64,000 nt of DNA from Nucisporomicrobium flavum (GTDB taxonomy: Bacteria > Actinomycetota > Actinomycetes > Mycobacteriales > Micromonosporaceae): contig NZ_JADMLH010000001.1 of the NCBI RefSeq assembly GCF_016464385.1, positions 457,431-521,430 on the forward strand. Reading direction: 5' to 3'. This document shows positions 44,569-52,118 of the stretch, piece by piece (the stretch's first letter is position 1; each line of letters opens with the position of its first letter). Below the pieces are notes generated by a model. The model was not told the origin of the DNA. It was given only the letters and a program-made list of their open reading frames with translations, and did no database searches. Position numbers and translations under genes: made by a program.

Positions 44569-45372
44569 GTGACGGGTTCCGAACTGCCGGCCACGCTGAA
44601 CACCGAGGTCGCGCACTCCGCGCGGCTGTGGAACTACCTGCTGGGCGGCAAGGACAACTTCGCCGCCGACCGGGAGGCCGCCGAGTACGCGCTCGCGCTC
44701 ATGCCCGAGCTCGTGCAGTCGGCGCGGGCCAACCGGGAATTCCTCGGCCGGGCCGTGCGGCACCTGGCCGGCGAGGCCGGCATCCGGCAGTTCCTCGACA
44801 TCGGTACGGGCCTGCCGACCGCGAACAACACGCACGAGGTGGCGCAGGGCACCGCCCCGGACAGCCGGATCGTGTACGTCGACAACGACCCCATGGTCCT
44901 GGTGCACGCCCGGGCGTTGCTGACCAGCACCCCCGAGGGCGCGACCGACTACGTGGACGCCGACGCGCGTGACGTGGAGCGGATCCTCGATCAGGCCGCG
45001 GCGACGCTGGACTTCACCGAGCCTGTCGCGATCATGCTGCTCGGGATCGTGAACTTCCTCGTCGACGACGAGCAGGCGCACGCGGTGGTGCGGCGGCTGC
45101 TGGCGGCGGTCCCGCCGGGCAGCTACCTGGTGATGTCGCACCCGACCGAGGAGGTCAACGGCCCCGCGGTCCGCGAGTCGATGCGCCAGTGGAACGCGAG
45201 CGGCGCCGCGCCGATCGCGGCCCGGAGCCCGAAGCAGATCGCCGCCTTCTTCGACGGCCTGGAGCTGCTCGAGCCCGGGATCGTCACGTGTACGGCGTGG
45301 CGGCCCGACCCCCGGCACCCCGGCATCACCGACCAGGTCTCCGAGTACGCCGGCGTGGGCCGCAAACCGTGA
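44569..45372 (+). CDS. SAM-dependent methyltransferase of the DUF574 (PF04672) family
   Basis: 267 residues from GTG 44569 with AGGGG eight bases upstream; GTG 44560 would add three residues. Hallmarks are NTEVAHSARLWNYLLGGKDNF at the N-terminus, the SAM-binding QFLDIGTGLPTANNTHEVAQ (about 77-96) and VYVDNDPMVLVHARALL. These proteins are abundant in actinomycetes, often near regulators, and few have a known substrate. It starts 34 bases after the permease gene and may be read from the same transcript. Confidence 0.88.
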   Translation: MTGSELPATLNTEVAHSARLWNYLLGGKDNFAADREAAEYALALMPELVQSARANREFLGRAVRHLAGEAGIRQFLDIGTGLPTANNTHEVAQGTAPDSRIVYVDNDPMVLVHARALLTSTPEGATDYVDADARDVERILDQAAATLDFTEPVAIMLLGIVNFLVDDEQAHAVVRRLLAAVPPGSYLVMSHPTEEVNGPAVRESMRQWNASGAAPIAARSPKQIAAFFDGLELLEPGIVTCTAWRPDPRHPGITDQVSEYAGVGRKP

Positions 45373-45375
45373 CCG

Positions 45376-45840
45376 TCAGGCGCGGCGTACGACCATGACC
45401 ATGACCGGGTACGGCCCGGCGGCCTTCTCGGCGGTGGCGTACTCGGCGGGGATGATGTTGTCCATCCCCACCCGCAGGTTGTCGGCGTCGGTGCCGTCGA
45501 GGCGGATCCGCCACCCCCAGCCGCCGCCGTAGTCGCCGGTGAACTCGAACGTCGCGTCCCCGGCCGGCCCGCCGGGCAGCGACATCGTGACGGGCTTCTG
45601 GTGCCACGAGTCACCCCAGACGGCCACGAGCGAGCCGTCCTCGCCGGCCGACGCGACGACGATCAGGCCGTCCTGCGGCCCGTCGGCGGGGTGCACCCAG
45701 GTGTACGCGACGAGGGTCAGGTGCCCGCCGGCGGCCGTCGTCACGATCACCGTCGCGGGCGCCTCGGCGAGCGGGTCACCCGGCATCAGGCGGAAGCCGT
45801 TGGTGCCCGTCCAGGACCCGGCGAAGTCGGAGAGGATCAT
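45376..45840 (-). CDS. Conserved hypothetical protein, beta-rich
   Basis: 154 residues from ATG 45840. Pattern: FAGSWTGTNGFRLMPGDPL at the start, then alternating strands with WVHPADGPQDGLIVV and GDSWHQKPVTMSLPG, and GGGWGWRIRLDG near 110. The start resembles small lipocalin- or calycin-like actinomycete proteins that bind or modify a small ligand. No catalytic motif recognised. No signal peptide. It is convergent with the methyltransferase, with three bases between. Confidence 0.65.
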   Translation of the reverse strand: MILSDFAGSWTGTNGFRLMPGDPLAEAPATVIVTTAAGGHLTLVAYTWVHPADGPQDGLIVVASAGEDGSLVAVWGDSWHQKPVTMSLPGGPAGDATFEFTGDYGGGWGWRIRLDGTDADNLRVGMDNIIPAEYATAEKAAGPYPVMVMVVRRA

Positions 45841-45981
45841 CGGGCCACCGTAGGCGGTCGGCGATCCGCGCTCAACGACAACCCGCCGGTCGCCAACCCA
45901 GGAGTCTGCCGATCTTGACCGCGACATCGACAGGAGTTGGCCGGCCTCTACAGCGATCCCGGCAGCGTGTGAGCGCCAGCC

Positions 45982-46026
45982 AAGTGCTCTTGGCTCAGAT
46001 GTTCTTGACTCGGATGGTCTTGGGTC
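45982..46026 (+). repeat. Three tandem 15-bp repeats upstream of the MBL operon
   Basis: Units 45982-45996, 45997-46011 and 46012-46026 share the pattern TG-N-TCTTG-R-N-TC at an exact 15-bp period. The array ends 13 bases before ATG 46040, so it lies in the promoter or leader of the MBL/MarR/CMD operon and could be a MarR-type operator array (inference). Confidence 0.7.
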
Positions 46027-46039
46027 GTACGGTTTCGGC

Positions 46040-46900
46040 ATGGTCATCTCACCTTCCTCGTACTGGACAGGCCCGCTGCCCGAGGCGACTCCGCCGGCGG
46101 ACATGGCGATGTACCGTCTGCCCACCGGCACATACACGACGCGAGCGGTGTTCGCCGTGACCGGAGGGTCCGTACGGGACAAGCGGGATTTCGCGGCCAC
46201 CGCCGTGCTGATCTCCCACCCGAAGGGCGACCTGCTCATCGACGCCGGGTTCGGCGCTCACGTGGCGGAGCACATCAAGATGCTGGCGCGCATGGAGCGT
46301 GCTCCCTACCAGCTCGGCCGCACCGCCGCGCAGCAACTCGATGCGGCCGGCTATGACCGGTCCCGGCTGTTGGGCGTGCTCGTCACGCACGTTCACTGGG
46401 ATCACGTCAGCGGCCTGGACTCCCTGCCACGGGTGCCGGTGTGGATCAACGAAGCCGAGCTCCGCTACGGCGCCGACGACTCGCACGGCACGGTGTTCCG
46501 CGCGGTGTCGCAAGGCCTGGAGCTCCGGGAGTACACCTTCGACGGCCCGGAGTATCTGGGCTTTCCGGCGAGCTTCGACTTCTACGGAGACGGCTCAGTG
46601 ATCGTGGCCCTCGCCGCGGGGCACACTTCGGGTTCCGTCGTCGTGTTCGTCACGCTGCCCACCGGAAAGCGGTATGCGTTCATCGGCGACCTCACCTGGC
46701 AGATGGATGGCATCTCCCGTGGCGCGCAACGCCCGTGGTTGATGCGCCGGGTCGCCGATGTCGACGCCAAGACCGTCCGGGCCGGCCTGCAGCGCAGCAT
46801 CGCCCTCAGCCGTGTGTTGCAGGTCGTTCCGGCCCACGATGTCGCCGCCTACGACAGCATCCCGCTCCTACCGTCCCGGTTCCCGAGCGTGACACTGTGA
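46040..46900 (+). CDS. Metallo-beta-lactamase-fold hydrolase
   Basis: 286 residues. The Zn motif is THVHWDHVSGL (about 115-125), with further ligands in AAGHTSGSVVV (His near 195) and FIGDLTWQ (Asp near 215) and a late PAHDVAAYD (His near 262). This layout resembles lactonases and related hydrolases rather than beta-lactamases. No signal peptide. First gene of an operon: GTGA overlap with the MarR gene, then ATGA overlap with a CMD-like gene. Substrate unknown; a lactone or a reactive metabolite is plausible given the partners. No clear SD before the ATG. Confidence 0.88.
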   Translation: MVISPSSYWTGPLPEATPPADMAMYRLPTGTYTTRAVFAVTGGSVRDKRDFAATAVLISHPKGDLLIDAGFGAHVAEHIKMLARMERAPYQLGRTAAQQLDAAGYDRSRLLGVLVTHVHWDHVSGLDSLPRVPVWINEAELRYGADDSHGTVFRAVSQGLELREYTFDGPEYLGFPASFDFYGDGSVIVALAAGHTSGSVVVFVTLPTGKRYAFIGDLTWQMDGISRGAQRPWLMRRVADVDAKTVRAGLQRSIALSRVLQVVPAHDVAAYDSIPLLPSRFPSVTL

Positions 46901-47415
46901 CCATGCCTGCCTCACCCGCCTCGAGCCGCCCCGATCCGACGACCGACGACGAGGCACCGCAGCACCCCACGCTGGGACCGGGGCCCGACTCCGAGCTGAC
47001 GTGGCTGCTCCACCGGGCGGCCCAGCGGATGCACGCACTCGTCGGCGCGGAAGCGGAACGCCATGGCCTGACACTGCGCGACCACATCGTCCTCAGTGCT
47101 CTGCACAAGACCGCCGATCTCACCCAGGTCGAACTCGGGCAAGCCCTCGGCATGGACAAGACGACTCTCACCGCGGAGATCGACCGGCTCGAGCGCAGGG
47201 AACTCGTCTCACGGCGCGTCAACCCGCGAGACCGGCGGGCCCGCATCATCGCCATCACCCCGAAGGGCGACGCGACGCGGGCGGCGATCGCGGCCGGCAC
47301 CGAAGCTCGTGAGGCCGACGCGGTCCGGCCCATCCCGGCGGCCGAGGTCGCACAGCTGCGACGGGCCCTCTATCTCATCATCGGCTCGGCCGAAGACCCG
47401 GGATCGTGCATATGA
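46897..47415 (+). CDS. MarR-family transcriptional regulator
   Basis: 172 residues from GTG 46897, which overlaps the MBL stop as GTGA; ATG 46903 is an alternative two codons in. The first 30 residues are disordered. The winged helix contains LRDHIVLSALHKTADLTQVELGQ, recognition helix MDKTTLTAEIDRLERRELV, and the wing NPRDRRARIIAITPKG. Probably autoregulates the three-gene operon by binding near the 15-bp repeats (inference). The end overlaps the next start as ATGA. Confidence 0.9.
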   Translation: MTMPASPASSRPDPTTDDEAPQHPTLGPGPDSELTWLLHRAAQRMHALVGAEAERHGLTLRDHIVLSALHKTADLTQVELGQALGMDKTTLTAEIDRLERRELVSRRVNPRDRRARIIAITPKGDATRAAIAAGTEAREADAVRPIPAAEVAQLRRALYLIIGSAEDPGSCI

Positions 47416-47819
47416 ACGCTTCCGACACCATGGCCGGCCGCATCGCCGCCGGCCGCGCCGTGTACGCCCGCAACCTCGGCGTCCCGGAGGACGAAGCCCA
47501 GCGCATGCTTCAGGCGCGAGCCGGCGCACAATACGCCCGGGAGGCCTTCCTCGCGGCCGGCGGACCCGGCTGGTCCGGAACGGACCTGACCGACCGCGAC
47601 CGCAGCATCGCCGTCATCGCCGCCCTCGTCGGCCATCACGTCGTCGATGCCCGGCTGACCCCCTATCTGAACGCCGCACGCGCCGCCGGTGTCACGGAAG
47701 AGGGCCTGGCCGAGTTGATGGTGCTGCTGACCGCCTACCTCGGCCAGCCGGCGGCATCGGCCGCCATGGCCGCCGCCCTGAGCACGGCGCCACGGCCCGG
47801 CGCGGTCACCACCGACTGA
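47412..47819 (+). CDS. Carboxymuconolactone decarboxylase (CMD)-like protein
   Basis: 135 residues from ATG 47412, overlapping the MarR stop (ATGA). An all-helical CMD-like layout: LTDRDRSIAVIAALVG followed by ARAAGVTEEGLAELMVLLTAYLGQPAASAAM, as in gamma-carboxymuconolactone decarboxylases. It lacks the CxxC-His of AhpD peroxidases, and the usual His before the AGVT segment is not seen, so it is not a peroxidase and decarboxylase activity is doubtful. Third gene of the operon; together the set could metabolise a lactone-type compound. Confidence 0.78.
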   Translation: MNASDTMAGRIAAGRAVYARNLGVPEDEAQRMLQARAGAQYAREAFLAAGGPGWSGTDLTDRDRSIAVIAALVGHHVVDARLTPYLNAARAAGVTEEGLAELMVLLTAYLGQPAASAAMAAALSTAPRPGAVTTD

Positions 47820-47889
47820 TGCCGGGCCGGTTCCCCCGACTGACGTGCGTGCACACCTGCAAGATCAGGTCGAAAGAGCTTCGTGTGGT

Positions 47890-48294
47890 TCAGGCGTGGG
47901 TGCCTCGCATCGCTTCCATCACCGCCGTGCGTACGGGTTCGTGGGTGAGCGGAGGTAACTCCTCGGGCCGGAACCAGCGGATCTCGTCGTGTTCCTCGGG
48001 GGCGGCGTTTGCCGGTGTTCCCTCCCACTGCTTGACGATCCAGGCGCTGAAGTGCACGGCTTCCTCTCCGCGGCCTACCTGCAGCCGGCACAGGTGGGTC
48101 GCCGAGCCCCGCTCGATCTGCACGCCCAGCTCCTCGTGGAGCTCCCTGGCGAGCGCATCCAGTTCGCTCTCACCCGGCTCCATGTGCCCACCGCCCAGGC
48201 CCCACATGTCCGGATAGACATGGCGGTCCGGACTTCGGTGCACGAGCAAGACCTGACCCTCGCGAACCAACGCCTCCGTGACGATCTGAATCAT
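47890..48294 (-). CDS. NUDIX hydrolase
   Basis: 134 residues from ATG 48294. The Nudix box is complete: GGHMEPGE (about 35-42), then RELHEELGV (about 50-58) with the metal-binding Glu residues. MutT-like size. It hydrolyses a nucleoside diphosphate derivative; substrate unknown. Convergent with the CMD gene. The 220 bases upstream (48295-48514) show no convincing gene. Confidence 0.9.
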   Translation of the reverse strand: MIQIVTEALVREGQVLLVHRSPDRHVYPDMWGLGGGHMEPGESELDALARELHEELGVQIERGSATHLCRLQVGRGEEAVHFSAWIVKQWEGTPANAAPEEHDEIRWFRPEELPPLTHEPVRTAVMEAMRGTHA

Positions 48295-48514
48295 GGGCGG
48301 GATTGTGGCATGACCATCCGACAAGAACGTCCACGACAGCTTCGGTGACCGTTGGCGCTCCGGCTCGGGTTCGGTATGTCGGCCCTCGATGCTGGCGTGA
48401 AGCGGTACCCACCGCTGCGCATGGATGCCGAACTCGCCCTCGGGACCGGCTGAACCCTACCGGCCAGGTGGCCGGGTCCAGCGGGACGTGTCCCAGAACG
48501 GGAGACATCTCGGG

Positions 48515-49063
48515 TTGATCCCCTCGACCAGGAGGTCTCGGCTGACGGCCGCCGTCGCGCTCGGCGCGGCCGTCGTCTGGGTCCTCGGCGCGACGCCACC
48601 GGCGTCCGCGCGCCCCGGCCGGCACACCATCAGCGGCAGCAAGCCGCGGTGGATCGGCCAGGCCCGGCAGGCGCTCCGGCCGCCGCGAGCACCATCCACT
48701 TCGGCCTGCTGCTCGCCATGCGGGACCGTGCCGGCACCCGACGGCAGGAAGATGCCGTACGTCGTCTGCGGCTACGAACCCAGGCAGTACCAATCGGCGT
48801 ACGGGGTGACCCGGTAGCTCCGGCGGGACTGGACGGCCGCGGCGTCACGGTAGCGATCACCGACGCGTACGCCTCCCCCACGATCCTGCGCGACGTCCAG
48901 ACGTACAGCCGCAGGCACGGGGTGGGCGGAGACGATCGACGACCACGTCACCGACGACATCGACCTGCTCGGCGAGGCCGTCGTGGAGTTCTACGAGCAG
49001 TTCTCCCTCGAGGCGGCGCTCACCGGCATCACGTTCTTCTCGGCCGCACCGTCCCACCGATGA
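48515..49063 (+). pseudogene. Decayed S53-family (sedolisin/kumamolisin-type) secreted peptidase
   Basis: Three reading frames together read like the N-terminal part of an S53 peptidase. Frame A (from about 48515) has a signal peptide TAAVALGAAVVWVLGATPPASA; frame B shows STIHFGLLLAMRD; frame A again gives MPYVVCGYEPRQYQSAYGV; frame B gives GLDGRGVTVAITDAYASPTI; then a third frame gives DIDLLGEAVVEFYEQFSLEAALTGITFF and stops at 49063. The order matches the pro-domain junction and catalytic-domain start of actinomycete S53 enzymes. At least three frame changes and the loss of the Ser-Glu-Asp catalytic core make it non-functional. Confidence 0.65.
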
Positions 49064-49114
49064 GTGTCCGCCGGGCGGGCCCGCACGGCCCCGCCCGGCG
49101 CCATCGCCCGCCCT

Positions 49115-49345
49115 TCAGCTGCCGCCACTCATGACGCCCACGACCCAGTTCGCGATCGCTCCGACCAGAACGGGCGAAACGCCGACGAGCCAACTAAGAA
49201 TTCTCCCTCGCATTCTGCGCGAGGCCGGCGCCGGCTGACCTTCGCCGTTCTGGATCGGCCCATGAGACTCATCGGCGCTGTCCCGATCCGACGATTCCTT
49301 GTCAATGCTGAGACGGGCTTCCACTATCACCCTGACCATCCGCAT
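49115..49345 (-). CDS. Possible small single-TM protein
   Basis: 76 residues: a charged N-terminal half (EARLSIDKESSDRDSADES) and a C-terminal helix ILSWLVGVSPVLVGAIANWV, which is long enough to span the membrane, followed by a short Gly/Ser end. No family recognised and no strong SD, so it may be chance coding. It lies in the 415-base gap between the decayed peptidase and the LuxR-HTH gene, where nothing else is supported except an inverted repeat at 49440-49474. Confidence 0.3.
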   Translation of the reverse strand: MRMVRVIVEARLSIDKESSDRDSADESHGPIQNGEGQPAPASRRMRGRILSWLVGVSPVLVGAIANWVVGVMSGGS

Positions 49346-49439
49346 TCGATGTCATTCCCTCCCGTGCGGCACCCGACGGATCCAGTCTGGAGTGCCATCC
49401 GGGCCGGCCTGACGATGCTGGACCCGGGGTCACGGAAGA

Positions 49440-49477
49440 TGTCACTGTAGGATGCGATCTGACAACTCGTGACAGCC
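49440..49477 (+). promoter_or_regulatory. Inverted repeat in the LuxR-HTH gene promoter
   Basis: TGTCAC (49440-49445) and GTGACA (49469-49474) form an inverted pair with a 23-base spacer, immediately before ATG 49479. The 9-mer GTGACAGCC here (49469-49477) recurs at 53753-53761 in the ROK/nitrilase divergent promoter. Confidence 0.35.
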
Positions 49478-49478
49478 G

Positions 49479-50021
49479 ATGACATCGCGAACCGTGGGGT
49501 CCAGCATGGCCGAACTGCCGATGCCTGACATTCCCGACGGCAATCTTCGCGATCTGATAGCCGAGCTGCACAGCCTGCACGCGCGCGCCGGCTGGCCGAG
49601 CGTGCGGGACATGGCCAAGGGCCAGCCGTTCTCGTACCACGTGGTGCACGAACTCTTCACGACCTGCAGAACGGAAAGGCCGAGCCTGCCGGTGCTCCTG
49701 TCGGTGGTGGCGACCCTGGCGGCGCGAGATCCGCGGTCGGATCCGGATCGTGTCCTGGACAAGTTCGATCGTCTTTGGCAGGCGGCGAAGAACGTCGAGC
49801 AGGAGATCGATCAGAAGCGCCCCGCCGATCTTCTCACCTTCCGGGAGAGGCAGATCCTGGAGCTGTTGATGCTCGGCGCATCGACCCAGCAGATCGCCAC
49901 GCAACTGATGATGGGAATCAGGACGACCGAGACGTGCGTGGGGCGGATCTACCGCAAGTTCGAGGTTCATTCGCGCGACGAACTCCTCGCAAAGGCCGAG
50001 GAATTGAAGCTGCGCGAGTAA
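49479..50021 (+). CDS. LuxR-type HTH protein without a receiver domain
   Basis: 180 residues; ATG 49506 is an alternative start. The N-terminal 105 residues contain LRDLIAELHSLHARAGWPSVRDM and GQPFSYHVVHELF, which resembles an XRE-like or helical module used in several actinomycete proteins. The LuxR HTH is at about 118-175: LTFRERQILELLMLGASTQQIA, then RTTETCVGRIYRKFEVHSRDEL. No phospho-acceptor receiver. It likely binds DNA constitutively or via an unknown partner. The downstream lipoprotein gene is convergent, with nine bases between stop codons. Confidence 0.78.
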   Translation: MTSRTVGSSMAELPMPDIPDGNLRDLIAELHSLHARAGWPSVRDMAKGQPFSYHVVHELFTTCRTERPSLPVLLSVVATLAARDPRSDPDRVLDKFDRLWQAAKNVEQEIDQKRPADLLTFRERQILELLMLGASTQQIATQLMMGIRTTETCVGRIYRKFEVHSRDELLAKAEELKLRE

Positions 50022-50030
50022 CCCTCTTGG

Positions 50031-51083
50031 TCACTCGCAGTATTTCTTGTTCGCCGCTTCGGCGATGTCGTTTGCCTTCTTGGTCAAGGCGGCCGCCTGG
50101 CGCTCGTACGACTTCCCGGATGCACGCCATCCCGCGATCTTGCGCGCTGCCGCCTGCAGGGTATCTGCCACCTGGCCCGCATCGGGAGCGTTCGCAGGGG
50201 CGAATCCCGGAAGCCCGGACGCCGCATCCTTGTATGCGGACAGGTCAGCTTCGAGCTTGTCGGCGGCACCGTCCACATCACCGATGGCGGTGGAGAGGTC
50301 GCTGACATCGGTGGCGATGTCATAGCCGCTGTTGGCCACGTCATAGGCCGAATTCTGTGCGTCGTAGGCCGTGTTGCAGGCGTCGTACGGGTCACTCTGC
50401 CGCCCGGCCGCGGCGGCGTACTTCTTGGTCTCGGCGAGGTGGTCCTCGGCCTCCCTGAGGTGCGTCTCGAAGTTCTCGAAAGACGGTGGCTTCGTCAGCG
50501 CCTCCTCAAGGGTGGAACGGTCGGTCGCGACGGTATCGGCCGCAGAAGTTATCTCAGCCTGCTGGCTGCGGAGGCGATCGGCTTCCTGCTCGTCGGCAGC
50601 GACCTGTGCTTGCCGGGTGGCGTTCGCATCGGCGCCGGCATGCAGGGCCGCAACATCGCTGTTGTAGTCGCCGACCGTTCCGGGGCGCAGTTCCACCGCC
50701 GCGACTGTGCCGTCGTCCTGCGGGATCTGCAGGGTCATGGCGGACTCGGTGAGCGTGCCGGCGATCGTGGTGACAGCACCGAAGCCGAGGGGAAAGGACA
50801 GCGTCATCGCGTGTTCCTGCACGGTGCCGGTGAACGCGAGGTGTTCCGGCTTCACGTCGGTTTCGCCTGCGCCGCCGATGGAGGCCTCGTCGAGCGTGCC
50901 CGTCAGGGCGTGATCCGCTCTCGTCATCTGGATCATGAACGCCGAGGTGGAGGTCTTACCCACCCACGCCTTCGCATCGTTGCCGGCGCTCCCCGTCGGT
51001 TTGCCGCACGCCGATATGGTGAGGAGTGCGAGTGAAAGCACCAATGGGCCACGGTGCCACCATGCCGGCTGGGAACTGATCAA
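50031..51083 (-). CDS. Lipoprotein of unknown function with YD heptad repeats
   Basis: 350 residues. Signal peptide with lipobox ISAC (Cys26). Residues about 40-135 are beta-rich (VGKTSTSAFMIQMT, HALTGTLDEASIGG, TIAGTLTESAMTLQIP). Residues 150-230 are charged and helical. A four-fold 7-residue repeat follows with YD at 233, 240, 247 and 254 (YDACNTA, YDAQNSA, YDVANSG, YDIATDV), then a second helical region to the end. No known domain recognised. It could be an elongated surface-tethered helical rod with a beta head. The next gene upstream on the same strand is the IPT-domain membrane protein, 154 bases away. Confidence 0.7.
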   Translation of the reverse strand: MISSQPAWWHRGPLVLSLALLTISACGKPTGSAGNDAKAWVGKTSTSAFMIQMTRADHALTGTLDEASIGGAGETDVKPEHLAFTGTVQEHAMTLSFPLGFGAVTTIAGTLTESAMTLQIPQDDGTVAAVELRPGTVGDYNSDVAALHAGADANATRQAQVAADEQEADRLRSQQAEITSAADTVATDRSTLEEALTKPPSFENFETHLREAEDHLAETKKYAAAAGRQSDPYDACNTAYDAQNSAYDVANSGYDIATDVSDLSTAIGDVDGAADKLEADLSAYKDAASGLPGFAPANAPDAGQVADTLQAAARKIAGWRASGKSYERQAAALTKKANDIAEAANKKYCE

Positions 51084-51237
51084 CTGACTGACTCCGGACT
51101 TCCGGGCGCGTTCGGCGGGTGAGGCACTGAGGACATCACCGCGCGGCGGGTGCCACCATCGGGAGAATCGGCAGAGTCGGCCGAGGGCTCAGCGGCAGCG
51201 GAGAGCCGGCAACGCCGGCACACCAGCGCATCGACGG

Positions 51238-52113
51238 TCAACTGGGGGTGTCGTGGACATCGAGGAGCACCCGGTTCGACGGTCCGCCGCCCGGTTCCGG
51301 GTTCATCACCATCACTTCGAGGGCCCCGGTCTGGGCCAGGTCACCGGTGTCCAGGGCGATGCTGATCTCTGTAGGACCGACATAGGTCATCGTACGTGCG
51401 ACCGCCTCGCCGGGCCGGCCGGGCACTCGGACCTGAGTGACGGAACTGGGCAGGAATCCTTGCCCCTGCAGGACGACGTTCATGTGGTGGGAGCCGACCG
51501 GCACCCGGTTCGGCTCCACCCCGACGATGATCGGCTGAGGATTTGCGGCCTTGTCCCTCCGCTCGTCATCGCCGTATCCCTCGGCCGTACGGAACATGGT
51601 CTCGAAGATTTCGCGTAGCTTGTCCGTGGCCTGTTTGGAGAACAGCCCGACGAGAGCGGCGAGCGCGGCGATGCCGTACGGGTTGATGCTGTCGCTGGAC
51701 ACCTGCGCCGACAGCAGACCGCCGCGCACTGCGAAGTAGAACGAGATCGCCAGCGCCGCCCCGATGAACAGCCGCAGCAGGTACCACCAGATCCAGCTAC
51801 GGTGCAGGCGCCGATTGCCGACATAGGTGGCGAACGACGTCGCGGCGTGGACGAAACTGCCCAGGGCACTGGCGATCATCACGAGCGCCAGCAGGGCGCT
51901 GTCCGCTGTGAACGTCACGGTCAGTGCGGAGCCGAGCAGTGACACCCGCTGCGGGACGGCTCCTCGCTGCTGGGTCTGCTCGAGGACCGGCCAGAGGCGC
52001 ATGAGCAGGAACATCAGCGCGGCGCCGCCCGCGGCCAGGGCCACCCCCAGAACCATGACGCCCATGCGGCCGATCAGGTCGTCATCGCCGGAATCGTCCT
52101 GGGAGCGGGCCAC
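51238..52113 (-). CDS. Four-TM membrane protein with a C-terminal IPT/TIG-like domain
   Basis: 291 residues from GTG 52113. TM helices at about 16-40, 62-92, 112-132 and 140-162. A charged helix (KQATDKLREIFETMFRTAEGYGDDERRDKA) connects to a C-terminal Ig-like domain (about 198-291). That domain starts PQPIIVGVEPNRVPVGS, contains VVLQGQGFLPSS and ends NPEPGGGPSNRVLLDV, the strand pattern of IPT/TIG folds. With an even number of helices both ends should be on one side, so the Ig domain may be cytoplasmic. Function unknown. It starts five bases after the ROK regulator stop codon, so the two are co-transcribed. Confidence 0.7.
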   Translation of the reverse strand: MARSQDDSGDDDLIGRMGVMVLGVALAAGGAALMFLLMRLWPVLEQTQQRGAVPQRVSLLGSALTVTFTADSALLALVMIASALGSFVHAATSFATYVGNRRLHRSWIWWYLLRLFIGAALAISFYFAVRGGLLSAQVSSDSINPYGIAALAALVGLFSKQATDKLREIFETMFRTAEGYGDDERRDKAANPQPIIVGVEPNRVPVGSHHMNVVLQGQGFLPSSVTQVRVPGRPGEAVARTMTYVGPTEISIALDTGDLAQTGALEVMVMNPEPGGGPSNRVLLDVHDTPS

Positions 52114-52118
52114 GGCCC

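Noticed and set aside
45841..46239. Upstream extension of the hypothetical gene at 45376-45840 through the 15-bp repeats
   Set aside because: The extension would encode a Ser/Arg/Pro repeat segment and overlap the MBL gene; ATG 45840 begins exactly at the conserved-looking domain.
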